From Hymenobacter aerophilus DSM 13606 (GTDB lineage Bacteria; Bacteroidota; Bacteroidia; Cytophagales; Hymenobacteraceae), in the NCBI RefSeq assembly GCF_000382225.1, contig NZ_KB907819.1:1-64000 (forward strand): a stretch of 64,000 bases of DNA, read 5' to 3'. The notes beneath the pieces are model-generated. The model was not told the origin of the DNA and ran no database searches. It worked only from the letters and a program-made list of their open reading frames with translations. Positions within the stretch are counted from its first letter, which is position 1; every line of letters starts with the position of its first letter. Made by a program: the position numbers and the translations under genes. Positions 9,118-17,426 of the stretch are shown here, in pieces.

Positions 9118-10452
9118 ATGAAAAACAATAAAGTATTCTTCTGGTCGCTGGTCGTGGCGCTGGGCGGCTTCCTGTTCGGCTTCGATACGGCCGTTATTTC
9201 CGGGGCCGAGAAGGCCATTCAGCAGCTCTGGGGCCTGAGCGCTGTGGAGCACGGCTTCACCATTGCCATTGCCCTGATCGGCACCGTGTTCGGGGCCATT
9301 TTCGGGGGCGTGCCGTCCGATAAGCTGGGCCGCCGCCAGACCCTCATCTGGATTGCAGTGCTCTACTTCGTGTCGGCGCTGGGCGCGGCGCTTACCTCCA
9401 ACTGGGTGCTGTTCATGCTCTTCCGCTTCCTGGGCGGGCTGGGGGTGGGGGCCTCGTCGGTCACGGCGCCGCTCTACATCTCGGAAGTGTCGCCGCGCGA
9501 GTCGCGGGGGCGCATGGTGAGCATGTTCCAGTTCAACATTGTGTTCGGCATTCTGGCCGCCTACCTCTCCAACTACCTGCTCACGGGTACCGGCGAGCAG
9601 GACTGGCGCTGGATGCTGGGCGTGCAGGTAGTACCGGCCCTGGCTTTCTTCCTGCTGCTGTTCCGGGTGCCGGAAAGTCCGCGCTGGCTTATCGGGCAGG
9701 GGCGGGTAGAGGAGGGGCGGCAGGTGCTGCGCCTCATCAACCCCGCCACCGCCGACCAGGACGTGACCTCCATCCTGACCACCAACGCCACCGACGCGGC
9801 CGGCGGGGGCAGCTCCCTGTTTGCGCGCCAGTACCGCACGCCCGTCATGCTGGCCGTGCTCTTCGCCTTCTTCAACCAGGTGTCGGGCATCAACGCCATC
9901 ATCTACTTCGCCCCGCGCATCTTCGAAATGACGGGCCTGGGCAAGAGCTCGGCCCTGCTATCCTCGGCCGGACTGGGGCTGGTCAACTTCACCTTCACGC
10001 TGCTGGCCCGCGAGTTTATCGACAAGATGGGCCGCCGCCAGCTCATGCTCATCGGCTCCTGGGGCCTGATTGCCACGCTGGGCCTGGTGGCCTGGGCCTT
10101 CTACACCGAAAACTTTCAGGCCTTCGGGGGCATGCTGGTGCCGGGGCTGCTGTTCATCTACATTGCCTTTTTCGCCTTCTCGCAGGGTGCGGTTATCTGG
10201 GTGTTCATCTCCGAAATTTTCCCCAACGCGGTGCGGGCCAAGGGGCAGGCGCTGGGTTCGAGCACCCACTGGGTTATGGCCGCCATCATTGCCTTCACCT
10301 TCCCGTATTTTGCTGAGCAGCTGGGCGGCGGCCACACTTTCGCCTTCTTCTGCTCGATGATGGTGCTGCAGCTGGTGTTTGTGTGGCGCCTGATGCCCGA
10401 AACCAAAGGCAGCTCCCTGGAGCAGCTCGAAAAAACGCTGGTCATCCACTAG
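9118..10452 (+). CDS. MFS sugar porter (inner-membrane monosaccharide importer)
   Basis: 444 residues with about twelve membrane spans. Sugar-porter signatures are visible: FLFGFDTAVISGAEKA in helix 1, DKLGRRQ in the first cytoplasmic loop, VPESPRWLIGQGR after helix 6, NQVSGINAIIYFAPRIF in helix 7, DKMGRRQ, and PETKGSSLEQLE at the C terminus. It should bring a monosaccharide, probably fructose, across the inner membrane by proton symport. The Bacteroides fructan locus carries an equivalent importer beside its fructokinase. It lies 109 bases after susD. The sugar is inferred from context only. Confidence 0.92.
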   Translation: MKNNKVFFWSLVVALGGFLFGFDTAVISGAEKAIQQLWGLSAVEHGFTIAIALIGTVFGAIFGGVPSDKLGRRQTLIWIAVLYFVSALGAALTSNWVLFMLFRFLGGLGVGASSVTAPLYISEVSPRESRGRMVSMFQFNIVFGILAAYLSNYLLTGTGEQDWRWMLGVQVVPALAFFLLLFRVPESPRWLIGQGRVEEGRQVLRLINPATADQDVTSILTTNATDAAGGGSSLFARQYRTPVMLAVLFAFFNQVSGINAIIYFAPRIFEMTGLGKSSALLSSAGLGLVNFTFTLLAREFIDKMGRRQLMLIGSWGLIATLGLVAWAFYTENFQAFGGMLVPGLLFIYIAFFAFSQGAVIWVFISEIFPNAVRAKGQALGSSTHWVMAAIIAFTFPYFAEQLGGGHTFAFFCSMMVLQLVFVWRLMPETKGSSLEQLEKTLVIH

Positions 10453-10460
10453 CCGCCCAC

Positions 10461-10494
10461 CCGGCGGCGCCGCGGCATGCCGCGGCGCCGCCGG
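10461..10494. repeat. 34-bp perfect palindrome between sugar porter and fructokinase
   Basis: The 34 bases are identical to their own reverse complement, centred on GCATGC, and almost entirely G and C. No T-run follows. It begins 8 bases past the transporter stop. As RNA it would form an extremely stable hairpin with a minimal loop, which may protect the upstream mRNA end or partly stop transcription before the fructokinase. Confidence 0.85.
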
Positions 10495-10587
10495 AGCGTC
10501 ATTCCTGCTCCGGGGTGGGCGTGGCGTAGCCAGCTGCCGCACCTGCCAGGCCTGCGCCCTTGCTACCTCACTGCCGCCCCTAAACTG

Positions 10588-11502
10588 ATGAATACTATGC
10601 CTTCCAGTTCTCAACATCCGAAAATCGTTTGCTTTGGCGAAGTGCTCTGGGACGTGCTGCCCAACGGCCGGCAGCCCGGCGGCGCACCGTTCAACGTGGC
10701 CGTGCACCTGCACCAGTTGGGTGTGCCGGTCGAGCTCATCAGCCGCGTCGGCGACGACGAGCTGGGCACCGAGCTGCTGGACTTCATTGAATCCAAGGCG
10801 CTGCGTACCGATTTTGTGCAGCGCGGCAAAACCCACCTCACCGGCGTGGTGAAAGCTAACGTGGACGACGCCAACGAGGTGACCTACAAAATCGTGCAGC
10901 CCGTGGCCTGGGACTATATCCAGTACGACAACGGCCTGGAGCGGCTGGTGGAAGCGGCCGATATGGTGGTGTTTGGCAGCCTGGCCGCCCGCCAGGCCGG
11001 CACCCGCGAAACCCTCTACCGCCTGCTCGAACACGCCCGCTTCCGGGTCTTCGACGTGAACATGCGCCCCCCGCACTACACCCGCGAAGGCGTGAAATAC
11101 CTGCTCGGTAAAGCCGACCTCGTGAAGATGAACCACCACGAGCTGGCCGAAATCATGGCCTGGTTCGGCCCCGAAACCGACCAGCCCGCGGCCATGCAGT
11201 GGCTGGCCGACCGCTTCGGCCTGCAGGGCGTGTGCGTGACCTGCGGGGCCGACGGGGCGCTGCTCTGGACCAACGGCCAGCTTTACCGCGCCCCCGGCGT
11301 GCCCGTTTCAGTGCGCGACACCATCGGCAGCGGCGACTCGTTTCTGGCCGCCCTGCTCCGGGGCTGGCTGGCCGGCCAGGAGCCCGGCGAGTGCCTGCGC
11401 TTCGCCTGCGCCACCGGGGCGTTGGTGGCTACCCACCAGGGGGCCACGCCCGCCATCAGCGAAGCCGACGTGCACCAGCTGCTGGCCGCCCAGCCCGCCT
11501 AA
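10588..11502 (+). CDS. Fructokinase-like PfkB-family carbohydrate kinase
   Basis: 304 residues of the ribokinase/PfkB fold. The N-terminal segment has CFGEVLWDVLP followed by GGAPFNVAVHLHQLG, the sugar-binding glycines. Near the C terminus DTIGSGDSFLAALLRG carries the anion hole and catalytic base Asp250. It would phosphorylate cytosolic fructose using ATP. Bacteroides fructan loci carry a fructokinase of this type, and here the sugar porter precedes it and GH32 follows. Start options are ATG at 10588 or 10597; the first is taken. A long in-frame N-terminal extension upstream runs through the palindrome and is rejected. Confidence 0.88.
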   Translation: MNTMPSSSQHPKIVCFGEVLWDVLPNGRQPGGAPFNVAVHLHQLGVPVELISRVGDDELGTELLDFIESKALRTDFVQRGKTHLTGVVKANVDDANEVTYKIVQPVAWDYIQYDNGLERLVEAADMVVFGSLAARQAGTRETLYRLLEHARFRVFDVNMRPPHYTREGVKYLLGKADLVKMNHHELAEIMAWFGPETDQPAAMQWLADRFGLQGVCVTCGADGALLWTNGQLYRAPGVPVSVRDTIGSGDSFLAALLRGWLAGQEPGECLRFACATGALVATHQGATPAISEADVHQLLAAQPA

Positions 11503-11562
11503 GTTTGGCACTCACCGCCACTACCGTTCTTTTTGCTTCACCACCCTCCTTACTACCTGCTG

Positions 11563-13143
11563 ATGAAATCTGCCTTCCTGCTGGCGCTGGGCGCCCTCGC
11601 CCTCACCGCCTGCAACCCCGATACCTCCCAGACCACTGCCACTACTGGTACCCCTGTTGCTGCTGACAGCGCCGCCGCGCCGGCTGCCGCCGTGGTGCCG
11701 CCCGCCACGCCCCAGTACCGCCCGGCCTACCACTTCGCGCCGGCCGCCCACTGGATGAACGACCCCAACGGCATGGTGTACCTCAACGGCACCTACCACC
11801 TGTTCTTCCAGTACTACCCCGATGGCATGGTCTGGGGCCCGATGCACTGGGGCCACGCCACCAGCCGCGACCTGGTGAGCTGGCAGGAGCAGCCCATTGC
11901 CCTCTACCCCGATTCGCTGGGCTGGATTTTCTCGGGCAGTGCCGTGATTGATGCCAACAACACGGCCGGCTTCGGCAAGAACGCCATGGTGGCCATTTTC
12001 ACCCACCACAACGACCTCGAGGAGAAGAAGCACACCGGCAAGCACGAGTACCAAAGCCTGGCCTACAGCCTCGACGAGGGCAAAACCTGGACGAAGTACG
12101 CCGGCAACCCCGTGCTGCCCAACCCCGGCATCCCGGATTTCCGCGACCCGAAAGTGAGCTGGCACGAGGCCAGCCGGCAGTGGGTGATGACGCTGGCCGC
12201 CAAGGACCGGATTTCGTTCTACGGCTCGCCCAACCTGAAAAACTGGACCAAGCTCAGCGAGTTCGGCGAGAAGCTGGGTGCCCACGGCGGCGTGTGGGAG
12301 TGCCCCGATTTGTTCCCGCTCCAGCTCAATGGCCAGACCCACTGGGTGCTCATCGTCAACCTGAACCCCGGAGCGCCCAACGGTGGCTCGGGCACTCAGT
12401 ACTTTATCGGCCAGTTCGACGGCAAAACCTTCACGCCCAGCACCACCACTACCAAATGGGCCGATTACGGCCCCGACGACTACGCCGGCGTCACCTGGAA
12501 CAACACGCCCGGCCGCCACATTTTCCTGGGCTGGATGAGCAACTGGACCTATGCCAACCAGGTGCCCACCTCGCCCTGGCGCAATGCCATGACCATCCCG
12601 CGCGAGCTGGGCCTGCGCCGGCAGGGCACCGAAATCTACCTGACTTCCCAGCCGGTCCGGGAGCTGCAGCGCCTGGCCCCGGCCCCCACGGTGCTGCGCA
12701 ACGTAGCCGTGCAGCAGGCCCCCATCGACCTGACGAGCCGGCTGAAAACGAGCAGCGACAAGCGCCGCCTGACATTGAGCACCGCGCAGCTGACCGACTT
12801 CGAGCTGGTGCTCAGCAACGCCGCCGGCGAGGAGCTGGTATTGGGCTACGATGCCGCTGCCCGCAACTACTTCATCGACCGCAGCAAGGCCGGTCAGGTA
12901 GATTTCAACAAGGAATTTGCCAGCCGCAGCACGGCTCCGCGCCTCACCCAGGCCCCCGGCACCGCCCTGACGCTTTACTTCGACGCGGCCTCCATAGAGC
13001 TGTTTGCCGATGAGGGCCTGACGGCCATGACAGCCGTCTTCTTCCCTACCCAGCCCCTGACGAGAGTGCAGCTACGCTCCAGGTCCGGCATCACCTTCCA
13101 GGAAATCAGCAACGCCGACCTGGTAGTGAAGCCCGCTAATTGA
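11563..13143 (+). CDS. GH32 fructan hydrolase lipoprotein (levanase/inulinase/invertase type)
   Basis: 526 residues. The lipoprotein signal MKSAFLLALGALALTAC (Cys17) is followed by an Ala/Thr-rich linker. The five-bladed propeller carries WMNDPNG with nucleophile Asp67, FRDPK with transition-state stabiliser Asp195, and WECPD with acid/base Glu246. The C-terminal beta-sandwich contains IELFADEGLTAMT, usual for GH32. All three catalytic residues are present. The enzyme should release fructose from beta-fructans or sucrose, in the periplasm or at the surface. Chain linkage (beta-2,1 or beta-2,6) and endo or exo action cannot be read from sequence. It ends the fructan locus, 60 bases after the kinase. 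Confidence 0.95.
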   Translation: MKSAFLLALGALALTACNPDTSQTTATTGTPVAADSAAAPAAAVVPPATPQYRPAYHFAPAAHWMNDPNGMVYLNGTYHLFFQYYPDGMVWGPMHWGHATSRDLVSWQEQPIALYPDSLGWIFSGSAVIDANNTAGFGKNAMVAIFTHHNDLEEKKHTGKHEYQSLAYSLDEGKTWTKYAGNPVLPNPGIPDFRDPKVSWHEASRQWVMTLAAKDRISFYGSPNLKNWTKLSEFGEKLGAHGGVWECPDLFPLQLNGQTHWVLIVNLNPGAPNGGSGTQYFIGQFDGKTFTPSTTTTKWADYGPDDYAGVTWNNTPGRHIFLGWMSNWTYANQVPTSPWRNAMTIPRELGLRRQGTEIYLTSQPVRELQRLAPAPTVLRNVAVQQAPIDLTSRLKTSSDKRRLTLSTAQLTDFELVLSNAAGEELVLGYDAAARNYFIDRSKAGQVDFNKEFASRSTAPRLTQAPGTALTLYFDAASIELFADEGLTAMTAVFFPTQPLTRVQLRSRSGITFQEISNADLVVKPAN

Positions 13144-13437
13144 TAACAGGGGATTGTGAAATAAACAGGCTAGCGGGGTCTGGCTCGGCTGCCGCTACCG
13201 CTTGGCCAGGGTAGTTCTGGTCCGCCCGGTTTAAACCAGAGGTTTTCCCAAAGCTGCTAGTGGCCAAAGTAGCCTGTTGCCAGACTCTGGACATAACCGA
13301 ACTACTCGGTGAGTTCAACCGGCTTACACGCTGGTAGCGGCCAAGCATTGCACTTGTATTCCCTTGTTCAAGCTGAAATGTAACAGGCCGGCCCGTTTGC
13401 GGAGCCGGCCTGTCACGGCTACCTGAGCCCGGTACCC
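13144..13437. other. Convergent spacer after the fructan locus
   Basis: No gene is supported in these 294 bases between the GH32 stop and the stop of the minus-strand gene at 13438. A 10-bp stem (ACAGGCCGGC 13383-13392, complement 13404-13413) could terminate transcription. It lacks a clear T-run on either strand, so it is only a weak candidate. Confidence 0.4.
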
Positions 13438-14109
13438 TCACACCAGTGTCAGCGTACGCTCCACAACCAGCGCCCGGTTCTCAAAGTCCGTCAGCGTAAC
13501 TTTCACTTGCTGCCCGGCGGTGCGTGCCAGCGGCCCGAAGCTGCGCAACCGGCCATTATAGAACTGCCGCTCAGATTCGTACCCCTCACAAACCACCAGA
13601 TAGCTGCCCGAGGGAGCGTTAGCCTCAACACTTACCCACCACTCTCCCTGTTGTAACGCCACCGATAGCTCCGTTACGTCGATAGGAGGCGGTGTCGACG
13701 TCGGGGTAGGAGTGGGCGTTGAGGTGGGCGTTGGTGCCGGAGAACCAGCCGGAGGCGCCACCTCTCCAAACAACCCTTCGACGGCCAGTAGCGCCCCGGC
13801 GTTAGCGTCTACCACTGGGTTAAGCAGCTGCACCTCCTCGCCCGGCTCACTCTGGCCCAGCAGCCCGCCGAGCTGGCCGCCCGTATCGGCCGTGCGCAGG
13901 TCGTGGATGAGGATGGTTTCGGTTGAAATATCCACCCCGTACAGCTGGTTTATCCGGTCGAGCCGGGCGCGGGCATCGTCGGCGCCGGCCAGCGCGCCCA
14001 GCAACTGCAGCGCGTATTTGCGGGCCCGCGCATCGTAGCGCGCCCGCAGCCGCAGCGCATCCTTCGTGCGCTTATCGGCCTGTTTCTGATAATCGGTTTT
14101 CCGTGCCAT
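13438..14109 (-). CDS. Uncharacterised protein with Pro/Thr-rich linker
   Basis: 223 residues starting MARKTDYQKQADKRTKDA. There are three parts: an N-terminal charged helical region (about 1-100, rich in Arg, Ala and Leu), a linker of repeated Pro-Thr-Ser (TPTSTPTPTPTSTPPP, about 126-141), and a C-terminal beta-rich domain (about 142-223) that looks like an Ig-like fold. No signal peptide or membrane span is visible. No family is recognised. The start at 14109 is preferred over an in-frame codon further upstream because the MAR start and the preceding pyrimidine-rich leader match those of the gene at 14289-14912. It lies in the recombinase-linked block. Confidence 0.7.
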   Translation of the reverse strand: MARKTDYQKQADKRTKDALRLRARYDARARKYALQLLGALAGADDARARLDRINQLYGVDISTETILIHDLRTADTGGQLGGLLGQSEPGEEVQLLNPVVDANAGALLAVEGLFGEVAPPAGSPAPTPTSTPTPTPTSTPPPIDVTELSVALQQGEWWVSVEANAPSGSYLVVCEGYESERQFYNGRLRSFGPLARTAGQQVKVTLTDFENRALVVERTLTLV

Positions 14110-14234
14110 TATGGTAAAGAAAAAGTACAACTGATAAGACCATCCGGCTTTTGGCTGGCTTCTCCTAGCTTGCTCCCAGGCTTCTCCTAGCAGCTACTCC
14201 AGGCCATCTGCCCGCCCATAACTTAGCCGAGTAC

Positions 14235-14275
14235 AAAAAAGCCGCCCCAACCATCAGCAGGTTGGGGCGGCTTTT
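14235..14275 (-). terminator. Rho-independent terminator of the DUF6266 gene
   Basis: A perfect 16-bp stem (AAAAGCCGCCCCAACC 14237-14252 with its complement at 14260-14275) lies just below the stop at 14289. On the minus strand the stem runs into a T-tract. It implies that the downstream gene at 13438-14109 has its own promoter. Confidence 0.9.
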
Positions 14276-14288
14276 CTACTGCCTGCGC

Positions 14289-14912
14289 TTACACCACCTG
14301 CAGGCGGGTGGTGGGCGAAGCGTCCGACCCGTCGGCGCGGTAGGCGAAGGCCAGCACCATCAGGTCGGCCGCCGGCTGCCCCTCGGTGTTGATTTCCACC
14401 GACCCGTCGGCGCGGGTCGCCTCATCGTCGTCGGGCGTGGCCGCGTTGCCGGTCTGCTTATTTACCAGGATAACCTTTACCCGGTCCGTGTCCAGGGCCG
14501 TGTTGCCGTTGCTGTTGTCGGCGTAGCTCACCAGCAGCACCCCGTCGCCCCGCACGGCCGCCGTCAGGCCGGTAACCGGGGCCACCGCACCGGACGAGAT
14601 AACCAGCTTCGAGTAGTCCACGCTGGCCACGTTCAGCGCGTCGGCGGCCGTGTTGTAGAAGTTCTGGCCCACGAAGCGGTTGTAGGCCGACTGGTTGCCC
14701 TGCCGCTTCAGGCCGGCGCGGGCCGTCGAGCCCAGCGAGCGGAACAGCTCGGCCAGCTTCTTGAAGCGGCTGCGCGTGTTCTGCTGGGCGGGCGTGTTGC
14801 TGCCATTGCTGGCAATCTTGGTGCGCAGCTGGTTGTCGCCGGCCCCGCCCGAGAAGGTCAGGTTGCCAAGCGAGCCGCGGATGTTGCCCAACGGGCTGTA
14901 AATGCGTGCCAT
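14289..14912 (-). CDS. DUF6266-like protein of unknown function
   Basis: 207 residues beginning MARIYSPLGNIRGSLGNLTF, followed by KKLAELFRSLGSTARAGL and NRFVGQNFYNT. This opening and the following beta-rich half resemble the Bacteroidota DUF6266 family. The family's function is not known. No signal peptide is visible. The start at 14912 is chosen because the MAR opening is family-like; the upstream extension has no such similarity. The assignment is by motif memory and would need a profile search. Confidence 0.65.
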   Translation of the reverse strand: MARIYSPLGNIRGSLGNLTFSGGAGDNQLRTKIASNGSNTPAQQNTRSRFKKLAELFRSLGSTARAGLKRQGNQSAYNRFVGQNFYNTAADALNVASVDYSKLVISSGAVAPVTGLTAAVRGDGVLLVSYADNSNGNTALDTDRVKVILVNKQTGNAATPDDDEATRADGSVEINTEGQPAADLMVLAFAYRADGSDASPTTRLQVV

Positions 14913-14973
14913 CGTTGTAAAGAGAAAAAGAGTGAGAGAAAAGAATTCGGCTGCTGTTTGCGCGCCCACACTA

Positions 14974-15591
14974 CTAGGAGCAGCCACCCCAGGAGCGCAG
15001 TTTTTCCAGTTTGTTCATCGCCCGCCACACCGCCGGCCGCACCGGCGCCACCAGGCCGCACCGCCAGAGGCCGCGGTAGCGGCGCTGGGCCCGTTCCTGC
15101 AGCCCCGCCAAGGCCGGTACCGACCGGCCCGGCTCGTAAGCCCAGGCCCAACCACGAGCCACCAGCAGGCTATCCACCCGCAACCACCGTCGAACGAACG
15201 GCCCGGCTAGTGGCCCCACGGCCACCCCCACCCGCAGCCCGGCCAGCGTGCGGCCGTAGCCGTCAACCCCCAGCCGTCCCACCTCCAGCACCCGCCCCTG
15301 CAGCAGCCGCCCCACCGAATCCGCCGCCTGCCGCCCGTAGGGCTGGCTCAGTTCCGGCGCATCCACCCCCAGCAGCCGAACCCGAACCAGCCCCGCCGGC
15401 AGCAGCACCTCGTAAGTGTCGCCATCCAGCACCCGCCGCACGCTGCCGAATTCCATCCCCGACCCGCGACGGGGCGCCGGCGCAGGCAGCTTCGGCTGCC
15501 GCACGGCTTTGGAGGCCTGCACGACCTGCGCCGACGACGCCGCAGGCATCGACGTCAGAGCGCATAGGAGGATTAATAATAGTGGATTCAT
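14974..15591 (-). CDS. Secreted staphylococcal-nuclease-like (SNase) protein
   Basis: 205 residues with a Sec signal peptide (MNPLLLILLCALTSMPAASS). The SNase fold motifs follow: VLDGDTYEV, VRVRLLGVDAPE with the Ca-binding/active-site acidic residues, DGYGRTLA and ARGWAWAYEP. It is probably an extracellular or periplasmic nuclease that hydrolyses DNA or RNA phosphodiesters using Ca2+. The usual active-site Arg-Glu-Arg arrangement is only partly visible: an Arg in VRVRLLG, and no clear Glu after it within the usual distance. Activity is therefore not certain. The stop is 61 bases upstream of the DUF6266 start, on the same strand. An in-frame TTG two codons upstream of the ATG is an alternative start. 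Confidence 0.85.
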   Translation of the reverse strand: MNPLLLILLCALTSMPAASSAQVVQASKAVRQPKLPAPAPRRGSGMEFGSVRRVLDGDTYEVLLPAGLVRVRLLGVDAPELSQPYGRQAADSVGRLLQGRVLEVGRLGVDGYGRTLAGLRVGVAVGPLAGPFVRRWLRVDSLLVARGWAWAYEPGRSVPALAGLQERAQRRYRGLWRCGLVAPVRPAVWRAMNKLEKLRSWGGCS

Positions 15592-15765
15592 GTACAATTA
15601 TAAGCATAATTATACATTTGTATTTTATATGTGTATAGTTATGGATTTAGTCTAGAACAGCCAGTCGAATTATCTTGGCCTGTGCTTCCGGGGCCGCACG
15701 GACAGCCCGATACAGAAGCGGCCCACCAGAATGGCGGGCCGCACTGTTTTAACTCCTAACCTGTT

Positions 15766-17070
15766 TCAGGCTGCCGGTTCCACCGCGCATATCTGGCTGT
15801 CCAGGCCCGTCGAGGTGTCCGTTGCCCCCTCACCGTCCCAGATGCGCCGCATGGTCTGGTGCTGAAAGTCTTCGATAATCTTGGCGTAAATAAGCGTTGT
15901 CTGGATTTTCTTGTGCCCCAGCACCTTCTGCAGCACCTCTACCGGCATGCCGCGCAGCAGGCTTTGCGTGGCGAAAGTGTGCCGGGCCGTGTGCATCGTC
16001 ACCAGCTCGCAGGTGGGCACCGCCGAGCGCGAGATACCGCCGTTGCCCGTACTCACCAGGTCGGTGGCCCCCGTCAGGCCCGCCAGCCGGGCCACCCGTT
16101 TCAGGTACTTGTTCATCACTTGGTTCGGGTGCACCGGCAACAGCCGCAGGCGCTCGGGGTCGGCGTACTTGTCGAGGATGGCTGAGGCCGCTGCCGTCAG
16201 GTAGATGCTCACGCCTGCCCGCGTCTTGCTCTGCACCAGCCGCAACAGCCGCCCCTCCTTCCACTCCTGCAGGTTGCCCGCATGCAGCGCCGACACATCG
16301 GAGTAGCGCAGCCCCGTGTAGCAGCAGAACAGAAACACGTCCCGCGTCGGCACCAGGTTGGCCGGCAGCATAGCCGAAGCCAAAGCCTGCAAATCAGCCG
16401 CCGACAGGTACAATTTTGGCGTATCGGCCGGCTTGGCCACCAGCTTCCGCAGCTCGATGCCCACGGCCACGCCTCGCTCGTCACGCAGAAAACGCAGGAA
16501 CGATTTGAGGTCCTTAATTGCCGTGTACATCGTATTGGGCGCGAGCTTCCGCACTTCCCGTAGGTAGCCCAACAGCTCATCATGCCGGGCCAAATCGTAG
16601 GTTACGGGGTCCAGTAGCTCCCCGCTCCACTGCTCAAACCCGGAAAACCAGTTACGGGCCACCAAGTGCTGCCGCAAGGTCTCGCGCGAATAGCCCCGCG
16701 CCCGCATGGCTTGCCGGTACTGCTCGTAGCGCACGGCCACCGGCTGCACGGCCGGCGTTTGCTGCTCCTGAGCCTGCTCGGGCCGCAATACCGCTTTCAG
16801 ACCAGCCACCGTGGGCACCTCGCCCGCGGCCCGCACAGTCCGCCACCACTGGAGCACGTCGGCGGCCATCCGGGCCAGCAAGTCGTTGGCCTCATTGGTG
16901 AAGGGGTAAGAGCGGCGGAACTGCTGCCGGTCCTCGTTCCAGTCGGCCGGCCGGCATTTCTCGCCCGTCGAGCAGGCCAGCCGGGCCCCGTCGAAGTACA
17001 CCATTAAGTACACGGGACACTCTCCCGCCTTGTTTTGCTTCTGCTTCCGCAGCGTGAATTGGGTTACCAT
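15766..17070 (-). CDS. Tyrosine recombinase / site-specific integrase
   Basis: 434 residues with the Bacteroidota integrase layout. An N-terminal arm-binding region has TLRKQKQNKAGECPVYLMVY and CSTGEKCRPADWN. A SAM-like core-binding region covers about 110-210. The C-terminal catalytic domain has the first Arg in CYTGLRYSDVSALH, HTARHTFAT with His and second Arg, and LGHKKIQTTLIYAKI with the nucleophile Tyr. All key residues are present, so it should cut and rejoin DNA. The ATG at 17070 is preferred because the upstream codons lack family similarity. It starts about 150 bases downstream of the 3' end of a tRNA-Thr on the same strand, a common integration site. The matching second attachment site was not found. 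Confidence 0.9.
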   Translation of the reverse strand: MVTQFTLRKQKQNKAGECPVYLMVYFDGARLACSTGEKCRPADWNEDRQQFRRSYPFTNEANDLLARMAADVLQWWRTVRAAGEVPTVAGLKAVLRPEQAQEQQTPAVQPVAVRYEQYRQAMRARGYSRETLRQHLVARNWFSGFEQWSGELLDPVTYDLARHDELLGYLREVRKLAPNTMYTAIKDLKSFLRFLRDERGVAVGIELRKLVAKPADTPKLYLSAADLQALASAMLPANLVPTRDVFLFCCYTGLRYSDVSALHAGNLQEWKEGRLLRLVQSKTRAGVSIYLTAAASAILDKYADPERLRLLPVHPNQVMNKYLKRVARLAGLTGATDLVSTGNGGISRSAVPTCELVTMHTARHTFATQSLLRGMPVEVLQKVLGHKKIQTTLIYAKIIEDFQHQTMRRIWDGEGATDTSTGLDSQICAVEPAA

Positions 17071-17150
17071 AAAGGGTAGCGTATTGGGTAGCGTGAATCC
17101 CACCCAGAGTTGAAAGAAACGCACCCAGGAACACCGAAACCCCCGGACGC

Positions 17151-17199
17151 AAAAAACCCGGAAAACGGCCTACACGACGTGAGGGGCTGTTTTCCGGGT
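17151..17199 (-). terminator. Terminator of the tRNA-Thr transcript
   Basis: An 11-bp inverted repeat (ACCCGGAAAAC 17156-17166, complement 17189-17199) is followed on the minus strand by six T residues (17151-17156). It lies about 20 bases past the tRNA 3' end and separates it from the recombinase gene. Confidence 0.85.
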
Positions 17200-17219
17200 G
17201 CTCCGGTAAGGAATACGTG

Positions 17220-17292
17220 AGCCTCTTATTGGACTCGAACCAACGACCTGCTCATTACGAATGAGCTGCTCTACCAGCTGAGCTAAAGAGGC
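17220..17292 (-). tRNA. tRNA-Thr (anticodon CGU)
   Basis: On the minus strand the sequence folds as a full cloverleaf: acceptor GCCTCTT/AAGAGGC, D arm GCTC...GAGC, anticodon arm GCTCA/TGAGC with loop TTCGTAA, and T arm GTTGG/CCAAT with TTCGAGT loop. The anticodon is CGT, reading ACG threonine codons. Discriminator base is U (17220). CCA is not encoded. No intron or mismatch in the stems is visible. Confidence 0.96.
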
Positions 17293-17426
17293 GCTTACCC
17301 CGGCAGCGGACCCGCCGGGGCTGCAAAGATAGAACGCCCGGCCCACAACGCGCAAGGGCCGGGTGGTTTTTTTTCGGTGGCAGGTGCTAGGCGGTTCCGG
17401 GGCTTTGCGGCATCTTTGCGGGTAGC

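Noticed and set aside
13383..13413. Strong terminator between GH32 and the minus-strand gene
   Set aside because: There is a good 10-bp stem but no T-run on either strand, so it is mentioned only inside the spacer entry.
17220..17292. attL/attR repeat matching the tRNA 3' end
   Set aside because: A second copy of the tRNA 3' sequence was looked for by eye in the left part of the window and not found, so the island boundary is not called.
17170..17355. Small minus-strand frame ending in VEQLIRNEQVVGSSPIRG
   Set aside because: It is a translation of the tRNA-Thr gene, a well-known artefact.
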